64,000 nucleotides of DNA from Heterobasidion occidentale (taxonomy: Eukaryota > Basidiomycota > Agaricomycetes > Russulales > Bondarzewiaceae). Below the pieces are notes generated by a model. It saw only the letters and a program-made list of their open reading frames with translations, was not told the DNA's origin and did no database searches. A program made the position numbers and the translations under genes. The stretch covers positions 2,914,001-2,978,000 of the forward strand of contig JBCAQO010000003.1 of NCBI GenBank assembly GCA_039111635.1, written 5' to 3'. The first letter of the stretch is position 1; every line of letters starts with the position of its first letter. This document shows, in pieces, positions 43,209 through 54,672 of the stretch.

Positions 43209-46200
43209 TCACGCGTCCGGGAACAGCTCGTTCCTCACCTCCTCTGCTTCTGCCTCCTCTGCCCCCAGGGGCCCTTCTGCTTTATGGCGGACCGGTTCCG
43301 GGATCGCCTGCGACTCGGAAGCAACTGGTGGTGACGACGACGCTGCAGCCTTGACCTCCGCGTCAGACGTGGCCGGCGATAGGCTGGATTCTGCCGAGTG
43401 CTGAACTGCTGGGGCGTTATCCGCGACTTTCTCCTCCGCCGCGGCGGCGGAAGCAGAAGCAGAAGCCGGCGTGATCGATGATTCAGCGACCCCGACGGAG
43501 CTAACTTCCTTCTCTCTGACGTCGTTCACCTGTACGGGCACTTGGGCATCGCTCTTGATGTCCTTCTTGTCTCCCTTGGCGAAGATATCACGTCCGGGCT
43601 CAGCTTTGGCTGCGTCGACGAAGGTCTCTTCGGCCTTGGGTAGCGCAACGTTATTGTCCTGCCCGAAGTTGTCGTCGACGACAATCGCTCCGCGGCCGCC
43701 GGGTTCACCACCGATCGTTGCAACTCCCATCTTCGACTGCTGAGGTGTAGGGGCGATGGCGCCGTTGTAATGAGATAGCTGACGAACAGCAATTCATCAG
43801 AAAAGTATACATCAGACATTGAACGGTTACATACGTCATCGTAGAAGTCGTTGCTGAATGCACAATGTATCAGCAAACATATGCGACCATAGATAGCTGC
43901 TCACGTACCAGCTGAAGTCCCAAGTCTTCAACCACCGCGCATTGTTGCACTTCGCCTTGGTCCATGGGGTTCCGTATACCAAAGGACTGAATATAGAGAA
44001 GTTCCAGATCGCAAGGAGGACCAAAGCGGCAGCGATTTGCAGGCGCACGCGGGGACGCAACAAGGACGTCAAGAAATCGAACACGGCGCAGAAGAGGAGG
44101 ATGGCAAAGTAGAGGGCGGGGAAATAGTGGTGGAGGAAGAGCTGACGGCCCATCAAGAAGAAGGGCAAGTAGTGTAGGCCCCAACCGACGAAGAGGAATC
44201 CGCAGAGCGTGTCGTATTTTACCACCTTGGCTGAAGAAAATGGGAGTCAACACGGTAGACTACAAGCAGAAAAAGCAAACTTACTGTTCTCGAAATCTCT
44301 GTATCCTCGTTTGGCGCGGAGGATGAGCAGACCACGCACGGCCACGTAGGCAAGCACAGCAGCTGTACTCAGCCACCATATCATGGGGTTACCGATGAGA
44401 TAAATTTGACGGTGGTCTTTTACCCAAAAGTTCTGAGGAAGCGCATCGTCCTAAAGATTATTTGACGGGCGATATGCGAGGCATCACTCACAATACCACG
44501 GCGCAGACGGGGCCAGGAGTCCGGGCGCGAGTCGAAAGTATGACGATCCGTTAAGCCGGCGTTGGTCTGCCACATCACCTTCTGCAACTCTAGGAACTTG
44601 GACAAGAAGCCTGGCAACCGGTAGTTGACCTTGGGCGCATTTTCAGGCACTGTTTGCGTAGCGAAGACGCGTTATCGTCAAGGAACCATGATTAGAGTGC
44701 TAGGACATACGGTGGGGATGCATGTTGGTTTCGACGATCCACAAAGAGTTGGCTTTGACGGCGTTCTTGTTGCAAGTCACCTCTTGTTGCTCGAAACCCC
44801 ACGTGGGAAGCTTGACCTTGTGCGAGAAGAGATAGCACCCAGTCAATGCGTGACGGAGCCGGAATACCGTGCGCAGCGTCCGGAGACGCTTGGACGACTG
44901 CGAGTCACGTCTGTCGCCTCTCTCGATCTCCACGATCCAGTCGTCATTCGCGTCCCCCGCAAAGTCGGGCATACCGTACGTCGACACCTCGTTCTGGAAA
45001 TCGACCTCGGAGACTGGGGGACGGAAGTCGTGCGAGTGCAGACTCTTCTCAGTCGAAAGATGGCGGAGCTTGACGCGGGCGCCGTTTTCAATGTAGTGCA
45101 GACGGTCAAGCGATTCCCAGTCCTTCCATGGTATGCCTTCCTGGGTCGCATTGGCGATGCGCCAGTCGTTGTTTTGGTCTCGATGGGGATAAAGGGTAAC
45201 TTGTTGTTCTAAGATTGAGGATTGTAGAGGGAGAGGTCAGCCTTTGCGTGAATGTGATCAGAAGTATGCGAGCATACGTTGACTTCCGCCGGGGTAGTTG
45301 TGTGCATGCGAGTGGAGATAACCGCCTTGTGTATTCACATGGCGCAACGTGATCTGAGAGCCAATAGCGACATCTGAAAGGGGCAGTCAACATCCTCTGC
45401 TCCAGATACAAACAATATCTCCAACCTGCGTAAGTGTCTGCCATGCTATGTCCGCCCAACGTATGCTGGAACTCTGCACTCATGAACCCATCGCCCTCGC
45501 CCGAATTTTCCAAGATCAAAAAATGGATTTCGAACATGGCCATGTAGAACAGGACTGGAATGAGGATGAGGCACACGGCTCGGGTCCAGAAGTGCTTGAT
45601 AAAAAGCTTTGGGGGCACGCGTACGTCTCCGAGAAGCGTCCATAGTTGCTTGAGGGTGCCGAGACCGACAGTCGCAATCGTGAACAACCCTACCCACTTG
45701 CTGCTGACAACAGCGCCCAGCGAAAGTCCTGTGAGTATGAGCCAAACCCACCAACGCTCTGTGAAGGGCTCGTGTTTATCCTCGTTGCAGAAGCCCGTCC
45801 ACATGAATACAGTCAGAGCAGTGAAGAAAATCAGAGGGGAATCCAGAAGGATGTGTCGTGACTGTGTAATCATGCCGTTCTCGAATGTGATGAGCAACGA
45901 GGCCAAAAGCGCGGTTGTTGCACGACAGTCGAGGCCACGCAGGGTGATATATGAGAGGGGGATGGTAGCAATGCCCAGAATGGCGGGGATCATACGCATT
46001 GCTACGTACGGAGTGCGTTCATATACTCTGGAAGCAGTCATATTAGGTGACGAGTTCAACGTGGTACGGCAGGAGAATCGCTGATGGGTTGGCGGTCAGA
46101 GGTAAATCAGACACTCACTTGCCAATATCTTTGAAGTCAAAGTCTCCATCGAATCCGAATATAAACGCTGCCAGGGTTATGAGCAGTTTGGCTAGTGGCG

Positions 46201-46607
46201 GGTGCACGTCCACGAAATACCGCGTCTTCAAGTATCTTGCCGCGAACTTTCCAAAATGCACCTCATCAAACCTGAAGCCGACACGCTGTTAATTCGCGCC
46301 GTGTAATGAAGCCGCTGCATTGAAACACGTACACCACGCTGTCCGGCCTAGATATCCGGAATAGACGCACAGCAGACGCGATCACTAGAACAACAGCAAG
46401 CAGCTTCCACTCTCCCGAAGTGATGTCAAAGCCTCCTGGCGGTAAGGCAGGTTTTCGAGAGGGCCCATATCCACGAGATGCTGCTGCGCGGCGCTCGTCT
46501 GCGTCAAGGTAGTTTTTATTAGGCGCGGGGAAACGCTGTGCGGGTACTGAGTGCGGAAGGCCAGGAGGTGGCGAAGCGGGGCGCCGCGCGCGCACGCTTG
46601 GTGCCAT
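43209..46607 (-). CDS. PMT4: dolichyl-phosphate-mannose protein mannosyltransferase Pmt4
   Basis: ER-membrane enzyme that transfers mannose from dolichyl phosphate to Ser/Thr of secreted proteins. The start MAPSVRARRP is followed by the first membrane segment (WKLLAVVLVIASAVRLFRIS), then FDEVHFGKFAARYLKTRYFV and DVHPPLAKLLITLAAF with the catalytic acidic residues. MIR repeats follow: YLHSHAHNYPGGSQ, QQVTLYPHRDQNNDW, and LHSHDFRPPVSEVDFQ with GDANDDWIVEI, wording that points to the Pmt4 rather than Pmt1 or Pmt2 subfamily. The C-terminal membrane part includes LGWGLHYLPFF-like sequence (FVGWGLHYLPFFLMGRQLFL). About 170 residues of Ala/Ser/Glu-rich tail follow to 43209. Eight or more short introns are present. 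Confidence 0.92.
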
Positions 46608-46974
46608 GAGTTTAAGGAGCGACGAGGAACAGGCCTATTATCCCTGAAATGTTTGGCAAGAGAAGAAAGTAAGGCAATGGGAGGAAATTGAAGTGATGGT
46701 TGGGAATGAGTTGGTGGTCGACACCGGACAGCGCACAGCTGCGATGGATCTCCCGTTTCGGTGCTGCGGGCTCACGTCATCCGCTTTACCAAATCAAGCA
46801 GTAAATTAGGCAGTGTGTACTCGTGTAAATCGATATTGTCTTCCGCCTCTTCCTGCCTGTAAACTCCACGAGTCTTCACATACATGTACGAAGCTTTACA
46901 CAATATAAGTACCTATCAGTAGACAACACAAGCAAGTGCCCAACACGCGTGGGGTCTTTCTAGCAGGAATTTTT
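46608..46974. other. PMT4 upstream region
   Basis: About 370 bp between the PMT4 start and the methyltransferase stop, both on the minus strand. No gene seen. Confidence 0.5.
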
Positions 46975-48928
46975 TCACAATGGGACTGCGATCACATGCG
47001 GCCATGCTCCTATGCTGTCCGTTTTCTTAATCTCTTTCAACTCCCATCCTGAGCTTCTGAGAAGATTGTTGAACTGGCTAGCGGTGCGCTCCAGACCATT
47101 CTGAAAAGCTAACATCTAGAACGACGTCAGCGTGTCAAGATCCAACAGTAATACAGCCATGGGCCACTGATAATTCGAAATCTTACCGCGATATCATGAG
47201 TGTACCATAGGGAGGCGGCCCCACCCATGTTGGCCAGTAATGGCGCAGGCGGTTCAACGACCTCAGGCACTTTGAACGGTTCTGTCCTCTGAGGGTCAGG
47301 CGGGCACGCGTACGGAAGGACGCTATCAATAATAAGGAGTTGAGTCCTTGCCCCTGCCGCAGCGCGGAGATGCCTTAAAATCTTCATCGCGTAGGTATCC
47401 GACCAGTCGTGCAGGATTCTGCGCAGGACGAATAAATCCGGCGCGCGAAAGGCTTCAGGCTGAGGCGTAAACATATCATGAGCTGTCGTTGGAGGTAAGC
47501 CGCAGTCATCTGAGGGGAATATATAACAAACAGCCTCACTCACGAACAAGTCGTACACGGCCGCTATCGAGCGATTCTGCGAGATTGGCCTTCCAGAACT
47601 GCGAAGATCGTGTAGGAAAACGCTTGATAATCAAGCAAGCGAAGTGTCATACCTTCTCTGCATCTTGGACCACCCCAGGAAAATCCTCGATGACGATTCT
47701 CAACTTGGGATAGTCACTTGCAATCAACATCGATACAGATCCGATGCCTCCAGCAACGTCAACAACTAATGCGCCATCTGGAAGTGAAGAGAAATCAAAG
47801 CCTTGGTGAAATTGTCATCTCAGTATCACCCCATAGACAACCATAAATTATCTATTGAAACTCACCGCTCGAAGCAGCGTCAAGAGGCTGCACTTTGGAC
47901 ATGGCTTCCATAAACAACCCAAAACGCTTCCTGCGATAGCTATTCTCCGGTAGTTCCAACCACTCAAAGCCGAGAAGATCTGTATCATAGGCCACAGATC
48001 GGGCGCATTGGTTGGGCTCGTCTGAATGGCCAAATATAGGGTCGCGCAAAGTCTCAGAGAGTGCTGCAACGGTTTTGAATGCTTCATCTGATCTATAACA
48101 AAGGCATAGTCATCGGTCAGCAGTGACTGCATAATCACCTACGAACATATATTCAACGGTCGCAGAAAAGCCGGAGGTGCCGTCGTGTTTGACGAGTGGG
48201 CTGGAGGTTTGCATCAAACAGCACTCGAATCAGGCATTTATGCAGAGACTCAGCCAATACACACAATTTGAGGATTTCCTCCACTGGTTTTCCGGTGTCC
48301 ATCAGGGAAGAGACACGATTATTGGTGAAAACGTCAGGAGAAACTTCCTTGAAAATGTGGTGCGTAGCGAGCAGCCGAAGAACTCGACCTGCAATCACGA
48401 CTCAGCGATGAGCGACACGCTACTAGAGAACACGTTACCAATCCGAGCCGCATTCATGCCGTTCCTTTTAGCGATATCATTGACATGCGCTCCCTATGAT
48501 CCACACCTTTGTAAGACCCTCCGATTAAAAATGGAAAGTGAGGGCTCGCCTGCGGGCCGGCCTCGTGCAGTATCTCGGCAACATGGCCATCGCTTGCTGC
48601 TCCGAGACAAGCAGAGATGGTATGCTACGAGATTGATGAATTAGAGATGTGTCTCATCAATCCTGAGGAAATTAAATACCTGAAGGACCGTGGAGAGCAG
48701 ATAGTTCGACGGTACCCTGGCGACAGCGATGAGCTGCGTCGCGGCAGCTACTATGATACCAATACTGCTGAGAACGTCTTGCTCCTGGCGCGCGCGCTCC
48801 GATTCCTCTGAGAAGGGCTCATCTAGAGAAGGAAAAGGTGTTCCTCGTGCATCGCAAGCAGCGTCAATGTCGCGGACTGATGCTGCTATGAGATCTGATA
48901 ACTGTTTGAGAATCGATGCCATCTTCAA
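46975..48928 (-). CDS. SAM-dependent O-methyltransferase
   Basis: Caffeate/sterigmatocystin-type class I O-methyltransferase of small phenolic substrates. Exon 1 starts MKMASILKQLSDLIAASV. Later exons give the winged-helix dimerisation part (AHVNDIAKRNGMNAARIGRV, LRLLATHHIFKEVSPDVF). The SAM motif is VVDVAGGIGSVSMLIA, with Ala for the usual first Gly. The post-motif region is IVIEDFPGVVQDAEK, and the catalytic-His segment is FVLRRILHDWSDTYAMKIL. It ends KKTDSIGAWPHVIAVPL with a TGA at 46975-46977. Two introns seem to use atypical donors: the one after HEAGPQ reads CAG|GCGAGC, a GC-AG intron. Substrate is unknown; no cluster surrounds it. Confidence 0.85.
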
Positions 48929-49619
48929 GCTTCAGGAGCGATTCTTTGACCTGTTCACTGGATACTACTCGAGGCTTCTCTTATAGATACTGGCCAGCCC
49001 GAGAAGCTTCCTGACATTTTATGTCCAATGACACCATATCGTGTTGTCAGTGGAGGCGCCTTGCCAGAGAGAGCAATGTCAAACCTGAATTGAGAAATGT
49101 CGTCAATAAGGGGGAGTCGCTCACTAAGGCATTTGAGGATACTAGGTCAGCCTGTTGAGCGAGCAGAAGACAAATGAGGATGACATCTCTACTTTTCCGT
49201 CCATTCGGCCCTTAGAAAATCAATGCTGACCTCAAGACAGCCATAACCGGCGGACGCAGGCTCGAGATGTGGTCAGCTATTTTAGAAACTAGTCGTAAGA
49301 GGGACTTCAGTCAGCCTAATACAACCCACACCTGTACAAGCGTGATCTCTTTTTCAGCAGTCCGGAGGCCGTGGCTGCGCCCGTTCTCTGCACCTTGATG
49401 TTGCATTCTTACTGTACGCACTGATGCATACCAATGCTGTACTGGCTGATGACTTTGTTTGAGATGGTTGCGAAATTGAGGTATGCTCACCTGAGGCCTC
49501 AGGCTTCATCACAGCATTCAACGGTGACGTCAATCCTGCCTAGAAATTGTCGCATCGGGAAGGATAGTGTCACGCAGATCCAGTTCAAAAATTGAGATGA
49601 AAGAGCTTGAATGCAGAAC
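48929..49619. other. intergenic, no gene recognised
   Basis: 690 bp between the O-methyltransferase start and the GH78 stop, both on the minus strand. Nothing supported. Confidence 0.45.
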
Positions 49620-52023
49620 TCAAACTCTCTGTACAAGTGTATGCTTGCCGCCTGTGACCGCGACCGTACCAGAGCCGACCGAACGCCCATCCACCTTGAT
49701 CGCGCCGTGGCCAGGCAGATCCACAACGCCCGACGTGCCATCCGGCGCGGTGACAAGCACCGTGAGCGTCCTCTTCGCCACGGACCACTTCACGCCAAAC
49801 CAGCCCAGGCCTGTTTCGAACCCGCCTTCGGCAGCGCTGAGTCCACTGAGCACAGGCTTGAGAGACCAGGTGGCGCCTAGCGGTGTGGTGATCTGGAGCC
49901 CGAGAACGTGGAATGAAAGGGCGGGCGTCGGGCCCGTGCTCCAGCCGTGAGCATGGCTGGTGTACGAGAAATCGTAGTCATAGCCGACAGTGCTGCGATA
50001 TCTACAATGCAAGGTACATTAACCATGTGCGCTCAAAGAAGTTTGTCAGAAGCCGCACCCAAGAGAGCCATTCGCAGTGAATCCTTCCAGGAGAGTGGAC
50101 TGCACGCTGAGGTTGGTATAGAGCATGTAGCCCCACTCTTTTCTGATCAAGTCGAGCGCGCGCTCTCCTTGGCCAGCAATGAAGTGTGCCCGAAGCTTGA
50201 TCAAGGCCAGTCAGTATGTAAAGCGCATTCAGGAGACCATACGAATAAGTCCTTACCTCGAACCCTCCCACGAACGGAATAATCGTATCGGCCAACTCTG
50301 GAGTGACAGGCCCGATATCCGTCCAAAACTTTGTCAGGCCATGGCTGATAGCCTGTATCTGGCTCTCGGACGTTGTCAAGTTGAACTCCACCGCCAAAGA
50401 GTTGCCGTCTTCCGGGTGCAAGGTCGTCGTCTCGTTGTCTCTATACATTCCCGCACCTGCGTCCCACAGAAGGGCGTTGTATGCGGCCTTAACCGTTGTC
50501 GCATTGGCCAGGTACCGTGCGGCCAGCTCGTTATCGCCCAACGCTTTGGCAAGGTCGGCACCAGTGATCAGTGTCTGATGATATTTCCATGAGCACGTAC
50601 TAACGAGGATGACCAGCCGACATTACTACGTACCTGGTATAGCAAAGCATTGGCTGCCGAGTTATGCCCACTCCCCCCGTCCCGTCCCCAATCGTTCATG
50701 AACGCTATCGGAACGTCCATCAATCCCGTGCTATCGACCTGATTTTCCAAAAACGCGACAGCCTTGGTGTGATTCGTCCACACACGCTGCACGAGTTCCG
50801 TGTCGTTTGAGTACAACCAATAGGTGTGCGTCCCAATGAGCGTCCAAGAGATGTAGGTGTCGCTGCCTTGGGCGTTGATCGGTGGACCAGAATAGTTTAG
50901 AGCGCCCGATATGGGGTCGGATGTCGAGAACATGACGAGAAGGGAGTTCTTTATCGGAAGCAGGTCCGTACTCCAAAGAAGGTGCGTGTTCGCCGAGATG
51001 CCCATGTCACCTAGAGGGAGGAATGAACTCTGAAATTGGGACTGAAAACATTCTCAACTACCTGGCCACACATTTCTGTAGAATTGCGAATTCATTGAGC
51101 TATTCCTTTCACCTGGAACCAGTGGGTGACCATAAATCTTACCTATCGCGTTTCGCACCGTCCACCAGGATGGTCCCTTCGACCGGTCCTCCAGAAGCAT
51201 TATTTGCCCACCCTGTAAGATTTCCGATTCATCTATCAAACTCCGTCAAATTATATTATCACTGACCTTGTACCCCAGTGGGCCAGAACATTCTGGCCTG
51301 GTTCGCGTCGATGATGTTGGTTTGCGCAGTATATGCGCCAGCATACCAGATCTTCGTCAAGAAATTTCGATCATGGAAGACTGGATCGTCCGCATAGAAA
51401 TATCCGGTATATGCTCGAAGGTCTGGCGCATCAGGTGCAAAGGTGATCGCGAGGGTGATGTTGGAGATCGTGAGCGAATCGTCCGACGTGGATGCTATGG
51501 TCAGGAAACGGAAACCCCCACGAAGCCAGTCAGATGGCTGGGTAAATGCCAAGAGTAAGAGGAGCGAGAATGTGCTCGGCCCCGTCAGCATCGCGGTTAC
51601 GAGTCGCGTAGCCTGAGTCGTCTGAGGCGGTGGGGCTGATAAAGACAGAGGATTCGGTGAAGGCAAACGAGAAGGCGGAGGAATTTGTCGCATTGTCTAT
51701 GTTCAGAGAGAGGATGCCTCCAACCTGCTCATACGCGTAAATGATGAAGTGGAAGGTAAAAACCGGGGAAAGTACGTTACCTCCTTGCCAAAATCAAGCG
51801 TGAGGTAGGCGTCTTTTGATTTGAAAGTGGCGCTCCCGCCCTTGACCAAGCGTTGTGCTCCTTCAATGGGGCCGTGCGTAAAGTGAATTGAGAGGGGGAC
51901 AACGGTCCTCGAATGAGGTGAATAGTTGAAAGCATCCCAGGGGCCTGAAGACACGGCAGACCGACCCCGCGCAACAAAACCAGCAAGGAATAAGAGGGTC
52001 AAAGGGCGTAGCATTGCGTGCAA
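49620..52023 (-). CDS. GH78-like alpha-L-rhamnosidase, secreted
   Basis: Secreted glycosidase of the six-hairpin (alpha/alpha)6 type; GH78 enzymes release L-rhamnose from plant glycosides and pectin. The start MHAMLRPLTLLFLAGFVARG is a signal peptide; MLRPL nine bases on is an equally good start. An N-terminal beta-domain (WDAFNYSPHSRTVVPLSIHF, WLRGGFRFLTIAS) precedes the catalytic part with WYAGAYTAQTNIIDANQ, DGAKRDR and NVWPGDMGIS, AFMNDWGRDGGSGHNSAANA, and VEFNLTTSESQIQAI. The C-terminal beta-domain includes YTSHAHGWSTGPTPALSFHV and ends GGKHTLVQRV at 49620. A 14-nt microexon joins DGAKRDR to VWPGD. Substrate is inferred from the family only. Confidence 0.85.
51062..51075 (-). other. 14-nt microexon of the GH78 gene
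   Basis: The minus-strand sequence AAATGTGTGGCCAG is bounded by CTACAG upstream and GTAGTTGAG downstream. Using it joins GAT AG to A AAT GTG TGG CCA G and then GT GAC ATG GGC, giving D-R-N-V-W-P-G-D-M-G, which matches the conserved GH78 loop. Without it the frame meets a stop. Confidence 0.75.
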
Positions 52024-52658
52024 CCGCTATCACGGTGGGGGCGATATTCGCTGCTTTATACCAGTAGACATCATGAAATGCACTTCGAGGAACGTTTTAG
52101 GCATGAGCAAGACCAATTTGCGAAGGCACCAAACATCACAGGGATGGCAACTGCGGACGAGCGGCTCGCAGATGTCGGGCCGCTGCATCATGAGGGTCTA
52201 GCCAAGTCGTCGTAGCAGAGCCTGTACTGAGAGAATTATTTGCAGGTCCCTCGACATAAGTCATAGAGGAACAGATGACCTCGCGAGAGAGTAAGGGATA
52301 AATATGTAGCCTTCGGGATGACGCGATGACCGCATCAGGTGGTTGAACACCTGCACAACCGACAATCAGTTCACGAACGCGAAAAAATCATGAATATTAG
52401 CAGCACGGACCAAAGGCTTCTAAATCCACGAGACGGAAATCCATCGTCTTTTAAGCCTTCGCACCAAGGCACAGAGGACAGATGGACTGAGAATCAAGAT
52501 AGTGCGCTAGATAGTCCAAAAATGCACCCAACGCATCAGAGAACTCAAGAAAAGCTATAGCCTCTGGAGTGATAAGATTGAACCGCGCATACAAGCCTAT
52601 CCTTCATAGATTGCTGTTGTGGTCATCGTGTTTGCCTGGACTCTGAAGATCTGCGTCG
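52024..52658. other. GH78 promoter region
   Basis: About 635 bp left of the transposon nest. TATAAA on the minus strand at 52055-52060 lies just upstream of the GH78 start. A GTGGGG at 52035-52040 fits the CreA-type SYGGRG consensus, but one site alone is weak. Short frames only. Confidence 0.45.
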
Positions 52659-52829
52659 GTAGGAGGAGGCCCCGTGAAGCTCCTATAAGGGTTTCCCGGT
52701 CCACATGCCCCAAAATCGGTCAGAAAAATGCTAACTTTTTCGACATTTTGGTCATGAAATATGCTAAAACCGGGAAGGGTAGTCACAATTTATCACGTTA
52801 TGTCACGTTATGTCACGCTTCGTTCGATA

Positions 52830-53557
52830 CATCAGCAAACCTGTAACCAGTCCCAGCCAGTCCCAGAGCCCCAGATGCTCCCAGATGCTTAGGTCATCTA
52901 GGGACATCTGGCTAGATGTCTGTGTATGCCCAGATCTAGACAGATAAGGTGCTCTATCAATAAGCTGACTAGGAGGACATTTTTGAAAGGCAGTGTTTGT
53001 AATGTCAGTGCTGCTTCAAAGTTTTCAATACAAGAGCTGAGAAAAAAATTTCCCAGTAATGTACCAGACTGTCATTAGTGCTATCTGTTGAATATCAGCT
53101 TGCTAGTGATATTGAGATACTTCCCTGTATCATAGCTCTCAAATGATGTATCATATGCCATCATTCTTCCATGAATGGATGCTAAAAATGCGAAAATAGA
53201 TGACACCTCACTGAGTTCAGGCATCCCAAAATTCTTTCAAGTCTCAAAAAGCTTGTTATAAGCCGAGTGTTGATGTAGAATATCATAGTTATATAGTGGA
53301 GTGGATAATTGTGGTCTTGACATTGCTTACAGCCGGTGAATGATTCAAGAGGTTCTGGGTTCAATTCCTGAACAGTGCAGATTGATTTTTGCAGTCGTCC
53401 TATTGATGACAATTATCTAATCCTTTCCATATATGGTGCATCTGGACATATCTGTCCAGACACCGGTGTGTCTGTCTAATCGGGGACTTGCTAGAGGCAT
53501 CTAGGGGCCTAGGAGCATCTGTCCAGGTTGGTACAGACGTTTTCCAGTTTGCTGATG
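52830..53557 (+). mobile_element. Pol III-box repeat element, copy 2
   Basis: 728 bp between CATCAGCAAAC and GTTTGCTGATG, inside element A. The dinucleotide TA borders both sides. The A box is at 53294-53304 and the B box at 53358-53368. Nearly identical to copies 1 and 3 and therefore recent. Confidence 0.8.
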
Positions 53558-53649
53558 TACTGAGTAAATCAGCAAACGGAATCCTCTGCGGCGTCAATTT
53601 CCTCTCGCAAACAACAAAGAATTAATAATAAGGGAAGATGACAATATCT

Positions 53650-54177
53650 CTACTGTGATGTTGTCTGATCCCCAGGAATTTCGGGCTTGGGTGGTGCCAG
53701 AATCAACTTCTTCACCTTAGAGCGTGTGAGAGCCTTCCATCTTGATGCTGCTATCAGCGTCAAGCGCATTGAGTCTCGCTGATCTCCGACCAGTGCCTTG
53801 GATCCCAGGTTATACAACATGTGGGAAGCTTTTGCATGGGTGTGCAGTTCGGTCTGGTTGTCAAGACAGGAAAAATATAAAGAAGGAATGGAAGTTGACA
53901 TTAGGAAGTCAGCCTTTGGCTCACATTGGTCTTGTATATGAGTGCCGAAAGCATCGAGGGTAGGGCTTGAAATTTTTATACGGTTTTTCACATGATGTAT
54001 TAGGGGCGCAAGGTCATAACGGTCAATGATAATGTTCCTGGTTTTCCGCACATGCTGGTCTGGTGTCAACAATGAGAAGTCAATCGCCATTATGCCGAGA
54101 TCGTAGAATAGACGCCTGTAGAAGCAGTAGAAGCACAGAGCGGGAGTCGGTGGGATTCGGGAAGGGAGGGAATTCAC
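53650..54177 (-). CDS. open frame inside transposon A
   Basis: A 175-codon frame with ordinary amino-acid composition (RYDLAPLIHHVKNRIKISSP, LDAFGTHIQDQCEPKADFLM, ASRWKALTRSKVKKLILAPP). It shows no transposase signature. It could be a captured host fragment, a relic, or chance. Its start region overlaps a short second frame near 54080-54262. Confidence 0.35.
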   Translation of the reverse strand: MNSLPSRIPPTPALCFYCFYRRLFYDLGIMAIDFSLLTPDQHVRKTRNIIIDRYDLAPLIHHVKNRIKISSPTLDAFGTHIQDQCEPKADFLMSTSIPSLYFSCLDNQTELHTHAKASHMLYNLGSKALVGDQRDSMRLTLIAASRWKALTRSKVKKLILAPPKPEIPGDQTTSQ

Positions 54178-54672
54178 TCGACGATAAAAAAAATCGGTAA
54201 ATGCCGCTGGTCGGGACCCAGATCGGGCATAAATATGCTAAAAACCGGGAAACATGATGCAAATTTGGCCTAAAATATGCTTCAAACGGGGAAGGATTTG
54301 GCTATTTTTCGCCCTCAAATATGCTAAATTCCGGGGAAACCTTCATAGGAGCTTCCAGAATGGCTGACCGGCGAGAGGTTGGTCTATTAGACTAGTAGCC
54401 AACGGACTTGTAGACCAATGAACTTGAGACTTATGGACACGTAGACAAAAACACGAGCTGCTTATCTCATGCCTTCTGGGCCATCGCGTCCGGCGGGTGT
54501 CGCTCCTCCGGCGGCATTGCTCCGTCCAGGGGTTGGCTGTTTCATGAAAGTGGACTTATGGACTGTACATCCCATTCACCAGTAGCTCAGAATGCCTGTA
54601 TCTTTTCGACACTATGTTCTATCATGGCCACTGTCATCTGTGCAAGAATGCGCTCGCAGATTTGTCTGTGAC

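Larger units (their letters stand above)
52682..54349. mobile_element. DNA transposon A, inserted in the left end of B
   Basis: Inverted ends CCTATAAGGGTTTCCC / CCTATGAAGGTTTCCCC (imperfect, about 19 bp), flanked by the 4-bp repeat AGCT at 52678-52681 and 54350-54353. Several subterminal copies of the phrase AAATATGCTAAAACCGGGAA lie inside each end. It carries Pol III-box element copy 2 and an unexplained frame (53650-54177). Confidence 0.7.

Noticed and set aside
46975..52023. A possible secondary-metabolite or pectin-degradation cluster (O-methyltransferase next to GH78)
   Set aside because: Only two unrelated enzymes adjoin; there is no synthase, regulator or transporter between or beside them.
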